Shown here: piece after piece, positions 9,109-18,644 of the stretch | Layout: each line of letters begins with the position of its first letter | How positions within the stretch are numbered: the stretch's first letter is position 1 | The notes under the pieces: model-generated | The model's database searches: none | The model's input: the letters and a program-made list of their open reading frames with translations, nothing else | What the model was told of the DNA's origin: nothing | NCBI RefSeq assembly: GCF_900291015.1 | Contig: NZ_OLKL01000003.1 | Coordinates: 124,001 to 188,000, forward strand | Source: Pseudomonas persica | GTDB lineage: Bacteria; Pseudomonadota; Gammaproteobacteria; Pseudomonadales; Pseudomonadaceae | Reading direction: 5' to 3' | Length of the DNA: 64,000 nt | Translations under genes and position numbers: made by a program

Positions 9109-9408
9109 ATGAACAAGATAGTGCCCGATCCACCCCTACCCTGCACCTCCACCCGCCCCTTCGGCCGATGCGATGCCGGCCATGACCCGCTCTTCACCGT
9201 CAACCCGAACATTTCCGCCGAGGACGCTCTGGTCCACGTAGCCCTGTACCTGCGCAGCGCCTACGAGACCGGCTACAAAGCCCTGGATTACATGCGCGAA
9301 GAAGGCCGTGGCATGTTCTGGTCGAACCTGCATGCGATTGAAATGGCAGAGGGTGTGGTGGAGGCGATACTCGATGGCATCGAGTCGACACCGCCGCCGA
9401 GGAAGTAA
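9109..9408 (+). CDS. Small DUF6124 (DUF3077-like) protein
   Basis: A 99-residue Pseudomonas-specific protein of unknown function. The pattern is typical of the group: start MNKIVPDPP, a short RPFGRCDAGHDPLFTVNPN segment, SAEDALVHVALYLRSAYETG, and a C-terminal helix IEMAEGVVEAILDG. It has no signal peptide, membrane segment or catalytic motif. ATG 9109 has GGAG six bases upstream. The frame is open back to 8845, but that upstream part overlaps the foldable leader, lacks a ribosome-binding site and does not look like a protein, so it is not included. Family assignment is from memory of related sequences. Post-transcriptional control by the leader is an inference. Confidence 0.75.
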   Translation: MNKIVPDPPLPCTSTRPFGRCDAGHDPLFTVNPNISAEDALVHVALYLRSAYETGYKALDYMREEGRGMFWSNLHAIEMAEGVVEAILDGIESTPPPRK

Positions 9409-9539
9409 GCCAGAGATGAAGAGGCAAGCTGGTCAGACACCTCACCTAGATGAGACCGTGCACTTGCTTGCAGGTCAAACAAATGCAAGCCGGCTTCGCG
9501 CGTCTATCGAGCAGCTCAATTCTATTGATAACCAGATGC

Positions 9540-9608
9540 TGTGGGAGCTGTCCGTTGAATCTTCAATGCCTGTACTGACGCAATCGCCGGCAAGCCGGCT
9601 CCCATAGG
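9540..9608. repeat. Degenerate REP pair
   Basis: TGTGGGAGCTGTCC faces CGCAATCGCCGGCAAGCCGG followed by CTCCCATAG. The left copy has lost part of its stem. Confidence 0.65.
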
Positions 9609-9640
9609 GATAGCACTGTACTTAAGGCAGACGCAGTTCT

Positions 9641-9776
9641 TGTGGGAGCGGGTTCACCCGCGAACACCGGCAAAGCCGGTGCCATGCACCGCGGTGTCTT
9701 CTTCGCGGGTAAACCCGCTCCCACAGGTAAAGTGATTGGCCCCAGTTCTTGGGAACCTGTGGGAGTGGGCTCAGGG
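9641..9776. repeat. REP pair plus a half copy before qor
   Basis: Inverted copies TGTGGGAGCGGGTTCACCCG (9641) and CGGGTAAACCCGCTCCCACA (ending near 9725), with an internal ACCGGCAAAGCCGGT hairpin in the spacer. A third, partial copy (CCTGTGGGAGTGGGCTCAG, about 9758-9776) reaches the qor stop. Together with the preceding degenerate pair this fills the 360 bp between the DUF6124 gene and qor. A 63-codon open frame at 9416-9607 runs into the repeat and lacks a ribosome-binding site, so no gene is called here. Confidence 0.8.
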
Positions 9777-10748
9777 GATCAGTACAGTCGACCCCACAGT
9801 CCTGCGCGCCGACAGCTCCGCCTGTGCCTTGGCCGCCTCACTCAGCGGATACCGCTGCTGGATATCCACAACCAGCTTGCCGCTACCAATCATCGCAAAC
9901 AGGTCATCGGCCATGGCCTGGGTATTCTCGGCATTGTTGGCATAGCTCGCCAGGGTCGGTCGCGTCACATACAGCGATCCCTTCTGCGCCAGAATCCCCA
10001 GGTTCACCCCGCTCACCGCGCCCGAGGCATTGCCAAAACTCACCATCAACCCGCGCGGCTGCAGGCAGTCCAGCGAGGTCAGCCAGGTGTCGGCACCCAC
10101 ACCGTCATACACCACCGGGCATTTCTTGCCGTCGGTCAGCTCCAGCACCCGCTTGGCCACGTCTTCACGGCTGTAATCAATGGTTGCCCACGCCCCCAGC
10201 GCCTTGGCCCGCTCGGCCTTCTCGGCAGAGCTCACGGTGCCGATCAGCTTGGCCCCCAGCGCCTTGGCCCACTGGCACGCCAGCGAGCCCACGCCTCCGG
10301 CTGCGGCATGGAACAGGATCACGTCACCCGGCTTGACCTCATAGGTCTGCTTCAGCAGGTACTGCACGGTCAAACCCTTGAGCATCACCGCCGCCGCCTG
10401 CTCGAAGCTGATGTTGTCGGGCAGCTTGACCAGGTTGGCCTCCGGCAGTGTATGCACTTCGCTGTACGCGCCCAGCGGGCCGCCAGCATGGGCCACGCGG
10501 TCACCGACCTTGAGGCGGGTCACGCCATCGCCCACGGCCTCGACCACGCCCGCCGCTTCGGTGCCCAGGCCCGAAGGCAGGGATGGCGGCGCATACAGCC
10601 CGCTGCGGAAGTAGGTATCGATGAAGTTCAGGCCGATCGCATGGTTACGCACACGCACCTGCTGCGGCCCGGGCGGGGCAGGTTCGAATTCCACAAACTG
10701 CAGCACTTCCGGGCCGCCATGCTGGCTGAACTGGACACGCTTGGCCAT
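9771..10748 (-). CDS. qor: NADPH:quinone oxidoreductase (zeta-crystallin type)
   Basis: Zinc-free medium-chain dehydrogenase that reduces quinones with NADPH in the cytoplasm. The 325-residue protein has the GroES-like N-terminal domain (GLNFIDTYFRSGLY, GTEAAGVVEAVGDGVT) and the Rossmann domain with the nucleotide motif AAAGGVGSLACQWAKALGA. The zinc-ligand cysteines of true alcohol dehydrogenases are absent. The start was placed at 10748, 22 codons inside the longest open frame, because AGGAG lies six bases before that ATG. It is divergent from hemF. Confidence 0.93.
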   Translation of the reverse strand: MAKRVQFSQHGGPEVLQFVEFEPAPPGPQQVRVRNHAIGLNFIDTYFRSGLYAPPSLPSGLGTEAAGVVEAVGDGVTRLKVGDRVAHAGGPLGAYSEVHTLPEANLVKLPDNISFEQAAAVMLKGLTVQYLLKQTYEVKPGDVILFHAAAGGVGSLACQWAKALGAKLIGTVSSAEKAERAKALGAWATIDYSREDVAKRVLELTDGKKCPVVYDGVGADTWLTSLDCLQPRGLMVSFGNASGAVSGVNLGILAQKGSLYVTRPTLASYANNAENTQAMADDLFAMIGSGKLVVDIQQRYPLSEAAKAQAELSARRTVGSTVLIP

Positions 10749-10804
10749 CTCGCACTCCTGTCGTCGGGATCGGGAAAGGCCTTCTATCGGACGCCTTTGC
10801 TTGA

Positions 10805-11794
<990 letters not shown>

Positions 11795-11797
11795 GCC

Positions 11798-11806
11798 TGT
11801 GGATAA
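11798..11806 (-). promoter_or_regulatory. Exact DnaA box between hemF and aroE
   Basis: TGTGGATAA, the complement of TTATCCACA, lies four bases after the hemF stop and directly before the aroE ribosome-binding site AAGGAG. Confidence 0.5.
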
Positions 11807-11819
11807 TCAAGGAGCCGTC

Positions 11820-12644
11820 ATGGACCAGTACGTCGTTTTTGGTAACCCTATCGGCCACAGCAAGTCGCCGCTGATCCATCGCCTGTTCGCCGAACAGACT
11901 GGCCAGGACCTGGAATACGCCACCCTGCTGGCGCCGTTGGACGAGTTCAGCGATTGCGCGCGCGGTTTCTTCAAGCAAGGCAGCGGCGCTAACGTCACCG
12001 TACCGTTCAAGGAAGAAGCCTATCGCTTGTGCGACAGCCTGACCCCGCGTGCCCAGCGCGCTGGTGCGGTGAACACGCTGAGCAAGCTGGCCGACGGCAC
12101 TTTGCAGGGCGACAACACCGATGGCGCTGGCCTGGTGCGCGACCTGACGGTGAATGCCGGGGTCGAACTGGCGGGCAAACGCATTCTGATCCTGGGGGCT
12201 GGTGGTGCGGTGCGTGGCGTGCTGGAGCCGATCCTGGCGCACAAGCCGCAGTCGCTGGTGATTGCCAACCGGACGGTGGAAAAGGCCGAGCAGCTGGCGC
12301 GTGAGTTCGATGGACTGGGGCCGGTGGTGGCCAGCGGGTTTGCCTGGTTGCAGGAACCGGTGGATGTGATCATCAATGCCACATCGGCGAGCCTGGCCGG
12401 TGAGTTGCCGCCGATTGCCGAGAGCCTGGTCGAGGCGGGGCGGACGGTTTGCTACGACATGATGTATGGCAAGGAGCCGACGCCGTTTTGCCAGTGGGCT
12501 GAGAAGCTGGGCGCGGCCAAGGTACTGGATGGGTTGGGGATGCTGGCTGAGCAGGCGGCTGAGGCGTTCTTTATCTGGCGTGGGGTACGGCCGGATACGA
12601 CGCCGGTTTTGGCAGAGTTGCGCCGGCAGCTTGCTCGCGGCTGA
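11820..12644 (+). CDS. aroE: Shikimate dehydrogenase (NADP+)
   Basis: Reduces 3-dehydroshikimate to shikimate in the aromatic amino acid pathway. The 274-residue protein begins [20 protein letters not shown] (shikimate-binding Ser residues), then [13 protein letters not shown] (catalytic Lys), [13 protein letters not shown] (catalytic Asp), and the NADP motif [20 protein letters not shown] seven codons upstream is open, but AAGGAG five bases before ATG 11820 decides the start. The gene follows hemF closely and ends at a REP pair. Confidence 0.97.
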   Translation: MDQYVVFGNPIGHSKSPLIHRLFAEQTGQDLEYATLLAPLDEFSDCARGFFKQGSGANVTVPFKEEAYRLCDSLTPRAQRAGAVNTLSKLADGTLQGDNTDGAGLVRDLTVNAGVELAGKRILILGAGGAVRGVLEPILAHKPQSLVIANRTVEKAEQLAREFDGLGPVVASGFAWLQEPVDVIINATSASLAGELPPIAESLVEAGRTVCYDMMYGKEPTPFCQWAEKLGAAKVLDGLGMLAEQAAEAFFIWRGVRPDTTPVLAELRRQLARG

Positions 12645-12650
12645 GGTTGT

Positions 12651-12770
12651 TGGGGCTGCTTTGCAGCCCATCGCAGGCAAGCCAGCTCCCACAGGGACAG
12701 CACCGGCCTCAGGCCTTGTGATATCCCTGTGGGAGCTGGCTTGCCTGCGATGGGCCGCAAAGCGGCCCCA
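12651..12770. repeat. REP pair, GGCTTGCC family with terminal GC hairpins
   Basis: GGGGCTGCTTTGCAGCCCAT followed by CGCAGGCAAGCCAGCTCCCA, then the inverted copy ending ATGGGCCGCAAAGCGGCCCC. It separates the convergent aroE and SulP genes. Confidence 0.9.
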
Positions 12771-12781
12771 ATATCTCAGCC

Positions 12782-14347
12782 TCACTCCTCAAACCGGATC
12801 GGACACAGCTCCACCCCTTCCAGCTTCTGCAATTCCTCGATCACCTGCGGCCTGGCCCGGTGCAAGGTCAGACTGCCCCCCGCTCGCCGCAACCGCCGCG
12901 CCTCACGGTGCAGCATATCCACACCCGAGTAATCGATGAAGTTCACCTGGCGCGCGTCGATCACCACATGCGGCCCCTGGCAGCGCTGCAAGCGCACCTG
13001 CAGGTAATGCGCCGCGCCAAAGAAGATCGACCCGCCCACCCGCAGCACATCCGCCTCCCCTTCACGGCTCTGCTGCACCCGTGGCCGTGAGGTGCGCTTC
13101 AGATAGAAGAACAGCGACGCCAGCACTCCGGCATAGATCGCCGTCTGCAGCTCCAGCAACAAGGTCGCTGCCGCCGTCAGCGCCATCACCAGGAACTCCG
13201 AGCGGCTGACCCGGAACAGCGCACGAATCCCCCGGTGGTCCACCAATCCCCAGCAGATCAACAGAATGCTGCCAGCCATCGCCGGAATCGGCAGGTGCGC
13301 GATCAGCCTGGCCCCGGCAACGGCGAACAGCGCCACCCACAACGCCGAGAACACCCCGGCCATGGGCGAGCGGGCGCCGGCGTCGTAGCTCAGCCCGGAG
13401 CGGGTGAAGGAGCCGGAAGACAGGTACCCGGAGAAAAACGCACCGACGATGTTCGACAGGCCCTGTGCGCGTATTTCCTGGTCAGCTTCGATCAACTGCT
13501 CCGAACGTGCCGACAACGAGCGGGCAATCGACAGGCTGGTGACCAGCCCGAGCATGCCTACCGCCACGGCGCTGGGCAGCAGGCGCAGGATCAATTCCAC
13601 ATCCAGCAAGGGCAGCGGGCTGAAGGGTGGCAGCTGGCCGGTGAACGCCGGCACCCGTGGCACATGGCCAAAGAAGCCGGGCAGCAGCCAGGCAAGCAGG
13701 CTGACCATGATCAGGCTTATCAACAAGCTGGGCCAGCGTGGACGCCAGAGTTTGAAGGCGACACCGATCAGCACTGTGGCCAGGCCCAAGATCAAGGAAG
13801 GCAGGTCAACCTCCCCGGCATGGCTGGCCAGGTCCTGTACGGTCTTCAGCGCCGTGGCCTGGCTGGGCAGGTCCAAGCCCAGCAGGTTGGGTAACTGGCC
13901 CAGGGCAATGACGACCGCGGCGCCCAAGGTGAAGCCGAGCACCACGGAATGGGAGACGAAGTTGACCAGTGCGCCGAAGCGCAAAAGCCCCAGCAGCAAC
14001 TGGAAGATGCCGCCGAGGAAGGTCAGCAGCAGCACCAGGCTGACATAGTCGGCGCTGCCGGCCACGGCCAGCGGACTGATGCTGGCGTAGAGCACGATGG
14101 AGATGGCGGCGGTCGGGCCGCAGATCAGGTGCCAGGATGAGCCCCACAGGCAGGCGATCAGCACCGGCACGATGGCGGCATACAGGCCGTATTCGGCGGG
14201 CAGGCCGGCAATCAGGGCGTAGGCGATGGATTGCGGCAGGGCGAGGATGGCACCGCTCAGGCCTACCAGCAGGTCCTGGCGCAGGCTGCGGCCCGATTGG
14301 CGGGGGAGCCAGGTGAGGAAGGGCAGCAGATGAGTGAGGCGATGCAT
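12782..14347 (-). CDS. SulP-family anion permease with C-terminal STAS domain
   Basis: Inner-membrane anion transporter, probably for sulfate. The 521-residue protein has about 10-12 hydrophobic segments beginning at DLLVGLSGAILALPQSIAYA, the SulP signature LPAEYGLYAAIVPVLIA, and a cytoplasmic STAS domain at the C-terminus (HVVIDARQVNFIDYSGVDML). The start at 14347 (MHRLTHLLPF) drops an upstream extension that reads through a REP element. Its ribosome-binding site is weak (GGATATC). It sits downstream of the choline-sulfate genes, so export or recycling of sulfate released by BetC, or uptake of choline sulfate itself, is plausible but not shown. Confidence 0.88.
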   Translation of the reverse strand: MHRLTHLLPFLTWLPRQSGRSLRQDLLVGLSGAILALPQSIAYALIAGLPAEYGLYAAIVPVLIACLWGSSWHLICGPTAAISIVLYASISPLAVAGSADYVSLVLLLTFLGGIFQLLLGLLRFGALVNFVSHSVVLGFTLGAAVVIALGQLPNLLGLDLPSQATALKTVQDLASHAGEVDLPSLILGLATVLIGVAFKLWRPRWPSLLISLIMVSLLAWLLPGFFGHVPRVPAFTGQLPPFSPLPLLDVELILRLLPSAVAVGMLGLVTSLSIARSLSARSEQLIEADQEIRAQGLSNIVGAFFSGYLSSGSFTRSGLSYDAGARSPMAGVFSALWVALFAVAGARLIAHLPIPAMAGSILLICWGLVDHRGIRALFRVSRSEFLVMALTAAATLLLELQTAIYAGVLASLFFYLKRTSRPRVQQSREGEADVLRVGGSIFFGAAHYLQVRLQRCQGPHVVIDARQVNFIDYSGVDMLHREARRLRRAGGSLTLHRARPQVIEELQKLEGVELCPIRFEE

Positions 14348-14379
14348 GAGATATCCAGATTTCCGAAGATGCACTGTCC

Positions 14380-14455
14380 CCTGTGGGAGCGGGTTTACCC
14401 GCGAATGCGGCAGTGAGGCTACCGACGCATTCGCGGGTAAACCCGCTCCCACAGG
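14380..14455. repeat. REP pair, GGGTTTACCCGC family
   Basis: Perfectly inverted copies with GCGAATGCG/CGCATTCGC flanks, the same arrangement as the pair at 2147. It lies between the choline-type binding protein gene and the SulP gene. Confidence 0.9.
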
Positions 14456-14461
14456 ATCGAT

Positions 14462-15391
14462 TTAGAGCTTGGTTTTTACTGCTTCGCTAGCATCCCCGCC
14501 ACTTTTTGTAGTCACACCTGCCAACCACCCTTCCAGCAACTCGGGATGCGCCTTCAGCCAAGCCTTGGCCGCATCATCGAAGCTGATCTTCTTGTCCACA
14601 ACCTCGGCCATGATGGTGTTTTCCATGTCCAGCGTGAACTTCAGGTTGCCCAGCAGCTTGGCCGCGTTGGGGCAGGCTTGTGGATAACCCTTGCGGGTCA
14701 GGGTATACACCTCGCCCTTGCTGCCAAACCATTTTTCCCCGCCGCTCAGGTAATGCATCTTCAGCTTCACGTTCATCGGGTGCGGGGTCCAGCCGAGGAA
14801 GGTGATGAACTGTTGTTTCTTCACTGCCCGGTCCACCTGTGCCAGCATCGCCTGCTCGCTGGACTCCACCAGCTTCCACTGGCCAAGATTGAACTCATTC
14901 TTGTCGATGATTTCCTTCAACGACAGGTTGGCCGGTGCCCCGGAGCCAATCCCGTACAGCTTCTTGTCGAACTGGTCGGCGTGTTTCTGCAGGTCGGCGA
15001 AGTCCTTCACCCCGGCATTCCACACATAGTCGGGCACTGCCAGGGTGAACTCGGTTCCCTCCAGATTGCGCGAAAGCTGCTGCACATCGCCGTTGGCGAT
15101 GAACTTGTCATGAAAGCCCTGCTGCGCCGGCATCCAGTTGCCGAGGAAGGCATCGACGCGGCCATCCTTGAGGCCGCCATAGATGATCGGCACGGCCAGG
15201 CTGTCGATTTTCACCTGGTAACCCAGGCTTTCCAGCAGCAGCCGGGCCACGGCGTTGGTGGAAGCGATATCGCTCCAGCCGGGGTCGGCCATTTTCACGG
15301 TGGTGCATTGCGCGTCGCTGTCGGCGGCGTGGATCGTGGCGGTACCGAGGCTCAGGGCCAGGGCGAACACGGCGGCGGAGAACTTGTGCAT
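14462..15391 (-). CDS. Choline/betaine-type ABC transporter substrate-binding protein (orphan)
   Basis: Periplasmic binding protein of the OpuAC/ChoX type. The 309-residue protein has a Sec signal peptide (MHKFSAAVFALALSLGTATI, cleavage after HAA). Aromatic residues usually forming the quaternary-ammonium cage lie in PGWSDIASTN, FLGNWMPAQQ, VPDYVWNAG and LGWTPHPMN. No permease or ATPase gene is nearby, so it must work with a core transporter encoded elsewhere. Orphan binding proteins sharing the CbcWV core are known in Pseudomonas (BetX, CaiX). Next to betC, choline sulfate or choline is the likely ligand. The start follows AGAGG at 15391. The gap to betC is 14 bp, so they are cotranscribed. 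Confidence 0.85.
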   Translation of the reverse strand: MHKFSAAVFALALSLGTATIHAADSDAQCTTVKMADPGWSDIASTNAVARLLLESLGYQVKIDSLAVPIIYGGLKDGRVDAFLGNWMPAQQGFHDKFIANGDVQQLSRNLEGTEFTLAVPDYVWNAGVKDFADLQKHADQFDKKLYGIGSGAPANLSLKEIIDKNEFNLGQWKLVESSEQAMLAQVDRAVKKQQFITFLGWTPHPMNVKLKMHYLSGGEKWFGSKGEVYTLTRKGYPQACPNAAKLLGNLKFTLDMENTIMAEVVDKKISFDDAAKAWLKAHPELLEGWLAGVTTKSGGDASEAVKTKL

Positions 15392-15405
15392 GGCGGCCTC
15401 TCTTC

Positions 15406-16923
15406 TCAATCCAAGGGGGCGGGCTGTGGATAACGTGCCTTGCGCTCGAGGTCGTCGAGATCGATGTGGTTACGCATGTACTGTTGGCTGGCGTCGACCA
15501 GGGGTTGGTGGTCCCAGCTTTTCAGTTTGCCGATGGACAGCGCTTCGGCCACCAGGCGGCGGCGGCGTTGGCTGGCCAGCACTTGCTGGCGCAGGCGGGG
15601 TATATCCCAGCGTTGCTGTGCTTCATCGACAAATGCCTGCAGCAGCGCCTGGTGCTCCGGGCTGCCGGTGAGGTTCTCCTGCTCGTGCGGGTCGCGGCTC
15701 AGGTCGTAGAGTAGGCATGGGTCATCTTCGCTGTACACGAACTTGTACGGCCCGCGGCGGATCATCATCAGCGGGCCGACGGTGCCTTCGGCCATGTACT
15801 CGCCGATCACTTCGTCATGGCCGCCCTGCCCTTGCAGGTGGCCGACCAGCGAGCGGCCATCCAGGTGCAGGTGGTTATCCACAGCGCCGCCGGCCAGTTC
15901 GACCAGGGTCGGCAGCAGGTCGCAGGTCGACACCGAGGCGCTGACCCGGGCCGGCGCGAAGCGCTTCGGCGCGTGCACCAGCAGCGGTACCCGCGCCGAC
16001 ATCTCGAACCAGTGCATCTTGTACCAGAGGCCGCGCTCGCCAAGCATGTCGCCGTGGTCGCCGGAGAACACGATCAGGGTGTCGTCGGCCAGGTTGCATT
16101 CCTCCAGGGTCTGCAGCAGCAGGCCGATGTTGTCGTCGATGTAGCTGCAGGCGCCGAAGTAGGCACGGCGGGCGTCACGGATCTTGTCCACGGGCAGTGG
16201 CTTGTTCCACAGGTCGTAGACCTTCAGCAGGCGCTGCGAGTGCGGGTCGAGTTCTGCCTGGCCGAACTCGGCGCGAGGCATGGGGATATCCACACCCTCG
16301 TAGCGATCCCAATAGCGCCTGGGGATGGTGTACGGGTCGTGCGGGTGGGTCATCGACACGGTCAGGCAGAACGGCCGGCCATCGTTTTCGCGCACATGGT
16401 CGTACAGGTACTGGCGCGCCTTGAACACCACTTCCTCGTCGAAATCCAGCTGGTTGGTGCGCACGCACGGGCCGGCCTGCAGCACCGAGGACATGTTGTG
16501 GTACCAGCTTGGGCGCACGTCCGGCTCATCCCAGTTCACCGCCCAGCCGTAGTCGGCCGGGTAGATATCACTGGTCAGGCGTTCTTCGTAGCCATGCAGC
16601 TGGTCCGGGCCGCAGAAGTGCATCTTGCCCGACAGCGCGGTGCGGTAGCCCAGGCGGCGCAGGTAATGGGCGTAGGTCGGCACGTCGGCGGGGAAGTCGG
16701 CGGCGTTGTCGTAGGCGCCAATGCGGCTGGGCAATTGTCCGCTGACCAGGGTGAAGCGCGACGGCGCGCACAGCGGGCTGTTGCAGTACGCCGAGTCGAA
16801 CACCACCGCTTGCTCGGCCAGGCGACTCAGGTTTGGCATCTGTATCGGCGAAGGGCTGTAGATTGGCAGCAAGGGTGCGGCCATCTGGTCGGCCATGATG
16901 AACAGGATATTCGGGCGCGTCAT
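15406..16923 (-). CDS. betC: Choline-sulfatase
   Basis: Hydrolyses choline-O-sulfate to choline and sulfate, feeding choline into glycine betaine synthesis and giving the cell sulfur. The 505-residue type I sulfatase starts MTRPNILFIMADQM (metal-binding Asp). It has the formylglycine signature CAPSR in NSPLCAPSRFTLVSGQLPSR near residue 54, and the metal-site FSGDHGDMLGERGLWYK around residue 290. The C-terminal SLDLDDLERKARYPQPAPLD-like tail (here with HID) is typical of choline sulfatases. ATG 16923 is preferred over one four codons upstream because GGAAG lies before it. It carries two exact DnaA boxes (15425-15433, 15875-15883) and is divergent from its probable regulator. Confidence 0.93.
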   Translation of the reverse strand: MTRPNILFIMADQMAAPLLPIYSPSPIQMPNLSRLAEQAVVFDSAYCNSPLCAPSRFTLVSGQLPSRIGAYDNAADFPADVPTYAHYLRRLGYRTALSGKMHFCGPDQLHGYEERLTSDIYPADYGWAVNWDEPDVRPSWYHNMSSVLQAGPCVRTNQLDFDEEVVFKARQYLYDHVRENDGRPFCLTVSMTHPHDPYTIPRRYWDRYEGVDIPMPRAEFGQAELDPHSQRLLKVYDLWNKPLPVDKIRDARRAYFGACSYIDDNIGLLLQTLEECNLADDTLIVFSGDHGDMLGERGLWYKMHWFEMSARVPLLVHAPKRFAPARVSASVSTCDLLPTLVELAGGAVDNHLHLDGRSLVGHLQGQGGHDEVIGEYMAEGTVGPLMMIRRGPYKFVYSEDDPCLLYDLSRDPHEQENLTGSPEHQALLQAFVDEAQQRWDIPRLRQQVLASQRRRRLVAEALSIGKLKSWDHQPLVDASQQYMRNHIDLDDLERKARYPQPAPLD

Positions 16924-16976
16924 GGTGGCTTCCATCGTTGAGTGTTATGCGAACCGCTTGCCTACCAAGATGCGAC

Positions 16977-16985
16977 TGTGGATAA
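16977..16985 (-). promoter_or_regulatory. Exact DnaA box in the betC-LysR intergenic region
   Basis: TGTGGATAA lies in the 108-bp divergent promoter region of betC and its LysR neighbour. Confidence 0.5.
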
Positions 16986-17031
16986 CATGGGTAAAGCCCA
17001 TGGCGGGCAATGACTGGGATTAGCTGCACTT

Positions 17032-17931
17032 ATGTTTGAGCATCTTGCCGAGTTGTCGCTGGATACCTTGCGTGTGTTCGAGGCCGCAGCCCGCTTGCGC
17101 GGTTTCACTGCGGCGGCACTGGAGTTGGGCACCACGCAGCCGGCGGTAAGCCAGCAGGTCAAACGGCTGGAGGCACAGCTGGGCACGCGCCTGTTCGACC
17201 GCATCTACCGGGGCATCGAGCTGACCGAGGCTGGCCAGGTGCTGTTCGAACAGGTGCATCAGGGCCTGCAGGCCATGGAGGACGGCATTGCCCAGGCCAG
17301 TGGGCGTGGCCAGCGCGAAGTGCTGCAGGTGGCGACCGACTTCGCCTTTGCGGCGTTCTGGCTGATGCCACGGCTGCAGCGTTTTCACGAGGCTTATCCA
17401 CAGGTGGATGTGAGCCTGGTGACCGGTGAGCGCAGCCAGGGCATGTTGCGCCCGGACATCGATGTGGCGGTGCTGTTTGGCGATGGGCGCTTTCACCAGG
17501 GCGAGAGCCGCTGGCTGTTCGACGAGGAAGTTTTCCCGGTGTGCAGCCCCCGGCTGATTCATGGCAAACCCTTGTCAGCCGTGGCTTTGCAACGATTGCC
17601 CTTGCTGCATTTGAAGGGCGAGCAGGCTAGCCGCTGGTTTGACTGGGCAGGGGTGTTTCGCGGGTTTGGCGTGGCCAGCCCGCCGCCGCCGGGGCAGTTG
17701 CGCTTTGATAACTATACGTTGCTGATCCAGGCTGCGATTGCCGGGCAAGGGGTGGCGATTGGCTGGGGACACCTGGTGGACGGGCTGGTGGAGCAAGGGT
17801 TGCTGTGCCGGCCATTGCAGGGGAGTTTGCGATCGGAACGTGGGTATTACGCGGTCCTGCCACCACGCAAGCGGCGTGGGGCGCTGATCGAGCGGTTTGT
17901 GAATTGGCTGGAACAAGAGCGCAGCCGTTGA
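17032..17931 (+). CDS. LysR-type regulator of choline-sulfate use
   Basis: Probable DNA-binding activator of the divergent betC operon. The 299-residue protein has the N-terminal winged helix-turn-helix (LDTLRVFEAAARLRGFTAAA, QPAVSQQVKRLEAQLGTRLF) and a C-terminal periplasmic-binding-like effector domain (from about residue 95). It is of the GcvA/TrpI type, ending with a conserved positive patch. The ribosome-binding site is weak. The divergent arrangement over 108 bp is the usual LysR architecture; the effector is probably choline or choline sulfate, which is an inference. Confidence 0.88.
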   Translation: MFEHLAELSLDTLRVFEAAARLRGFTAAALELGTTQPAVSQQVKRLEAQLGTRLFDRIYRGIELTEAGQVLFEQVHQGLQAMEDGIAQASGRGQREVLQVATDFAFAAFWLMPRLQRFHEAYPQVDVSLVTGERSQGMLRPDIDVAVLFGDGRFHQGESRWLFDEEVFPVCSPRLIHGKPLSAVALQRLPLLHLKGEQASRWFDWAGVFRGFGVASPPPPGQLRFDNYTLLIQAAIAGQGVAIGWGHLVDGLVEQGLLCRPLQGSLRSERGYYAVLPPRKRRGALIERFVNWLEQERSR

Positions 17932-17936
17932 GATTT

Positions 17937-17960
17937 GGGGCCGCTTTGCGGCCCATCGCA
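17937..17960. repeat. Single half REP element
   Basis: GGGGCCGCTTTGCGGCCCAT followed by CGCA: only the terminal hairpin of the GGCTTGCC-type REP remains, between the convergent LysR and NAD(P)-binding genes. It could still act as a terminator-like hairpin. Confidence 0.6.
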
Positions 17961-17974
17961 GCAGCCCCGGCAAT

Positions 17975-18595
17975 CTAGACCACGAAGTTCAGATGCTCGC
18001 CCCGGTGCAAATCCAGCTCCAGCATATCCACCATCCCCGCCGCGACCCTGGCCAGGTGCCGCAACGGTTCAGCCAACCCCGGCTCCAGCGTACCTTCGGT
18101 GCTGCGAAAATGCTCCATCCCCAACCCAGGCATCTCTTGCGGTGCATTGATCAGGGTCCAGTGCAACGTACTACGCTGCAGCACATCAACCACCTGATCC
18201 ACACACTCCCGCTCCACCTCGTTGTACTTGCCCGGCTCATCCAGCACGTCGAAATCGCCCAGCAGCACCAGCCGGCGTATAGTCGTGCGCTTCAGCCCCG
18301 CCACCAGCGCCTCGCTCATGCGGGCTTGCCCTGGCAGGTCACCCGGTGCCAGCGCCGACAACAGGGCAATCACCGCCGAACCGCCTGCCGCGCCCTGCTC
18401 CGCCTGGTCGGCATCGCCCAGCCCGCCTATCTTGAAATGCAGGCCCGGGCGCGCGGCGTGGCGGTTGAGGTCGCCGACCACGGCGATGACTTCGTGCTGG
18501 CGCGACAGCAGCTCGACCATCAGGGCATTGCCCAGGCTGCTTTCAGGCCCGAACAGGACCAGTTTGAATACTGGGGTTTCGGCATTTTTCACGGC
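17975..18595 (-). CDS. NAD(P)-binding Rossmann protein (NmrA/YwnB-like)
   Basis: A 206-residue single-domain protein of the atypical SDR type. It has the N-terminal dinucleotide motif KLVLFGPESSLGNALMVELL (a relaxed GxxGxxG), an expected second strand VIAVVGDLNRHAARPGL, and LVLLGDFDVLD further on. There is no classical YxxxK pair, so it may be a redox sensor or an epimerase/reductase of unknown substrate. GTG 18595 was chosen as start because AAGGGG lies upstream; the open frame continues 21 codons further without support. It is divergent, by 49 bp, from a DOPA-dioxygenase family gene. Confidence 0.75.
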   Translation of the reverse strand, partial: AVKNAETPVFKLVLFGPESSLGNALMVELLSRQHEVIAVVGDLNRHAARPGLHFKIGGLGDADQAEQGAAGGSAVIALLSALAPGDLPGQARMSEALVAGLKRTTIRRLVLLGDFDVLDEPGKYNEVERECVDQVVDVLQRSTLHWTLINAPQEMPGLGMEHFRSTEGTLEPGLAEPLRHLARVAAGMVDMLELDLHRGEHLNFVV

Positions 18596-18644
18596 ATCAT
18601 TCCCCTTGCAGGTGATGATGATTGGACCGCAATCAGGAGTTATC

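Noticed and set aside
9416..9607. 63-codon open frame after the DUF6124 gene
   Set aside because: Runs into a REP element, no ribosome-binding site, no similarity recognised.
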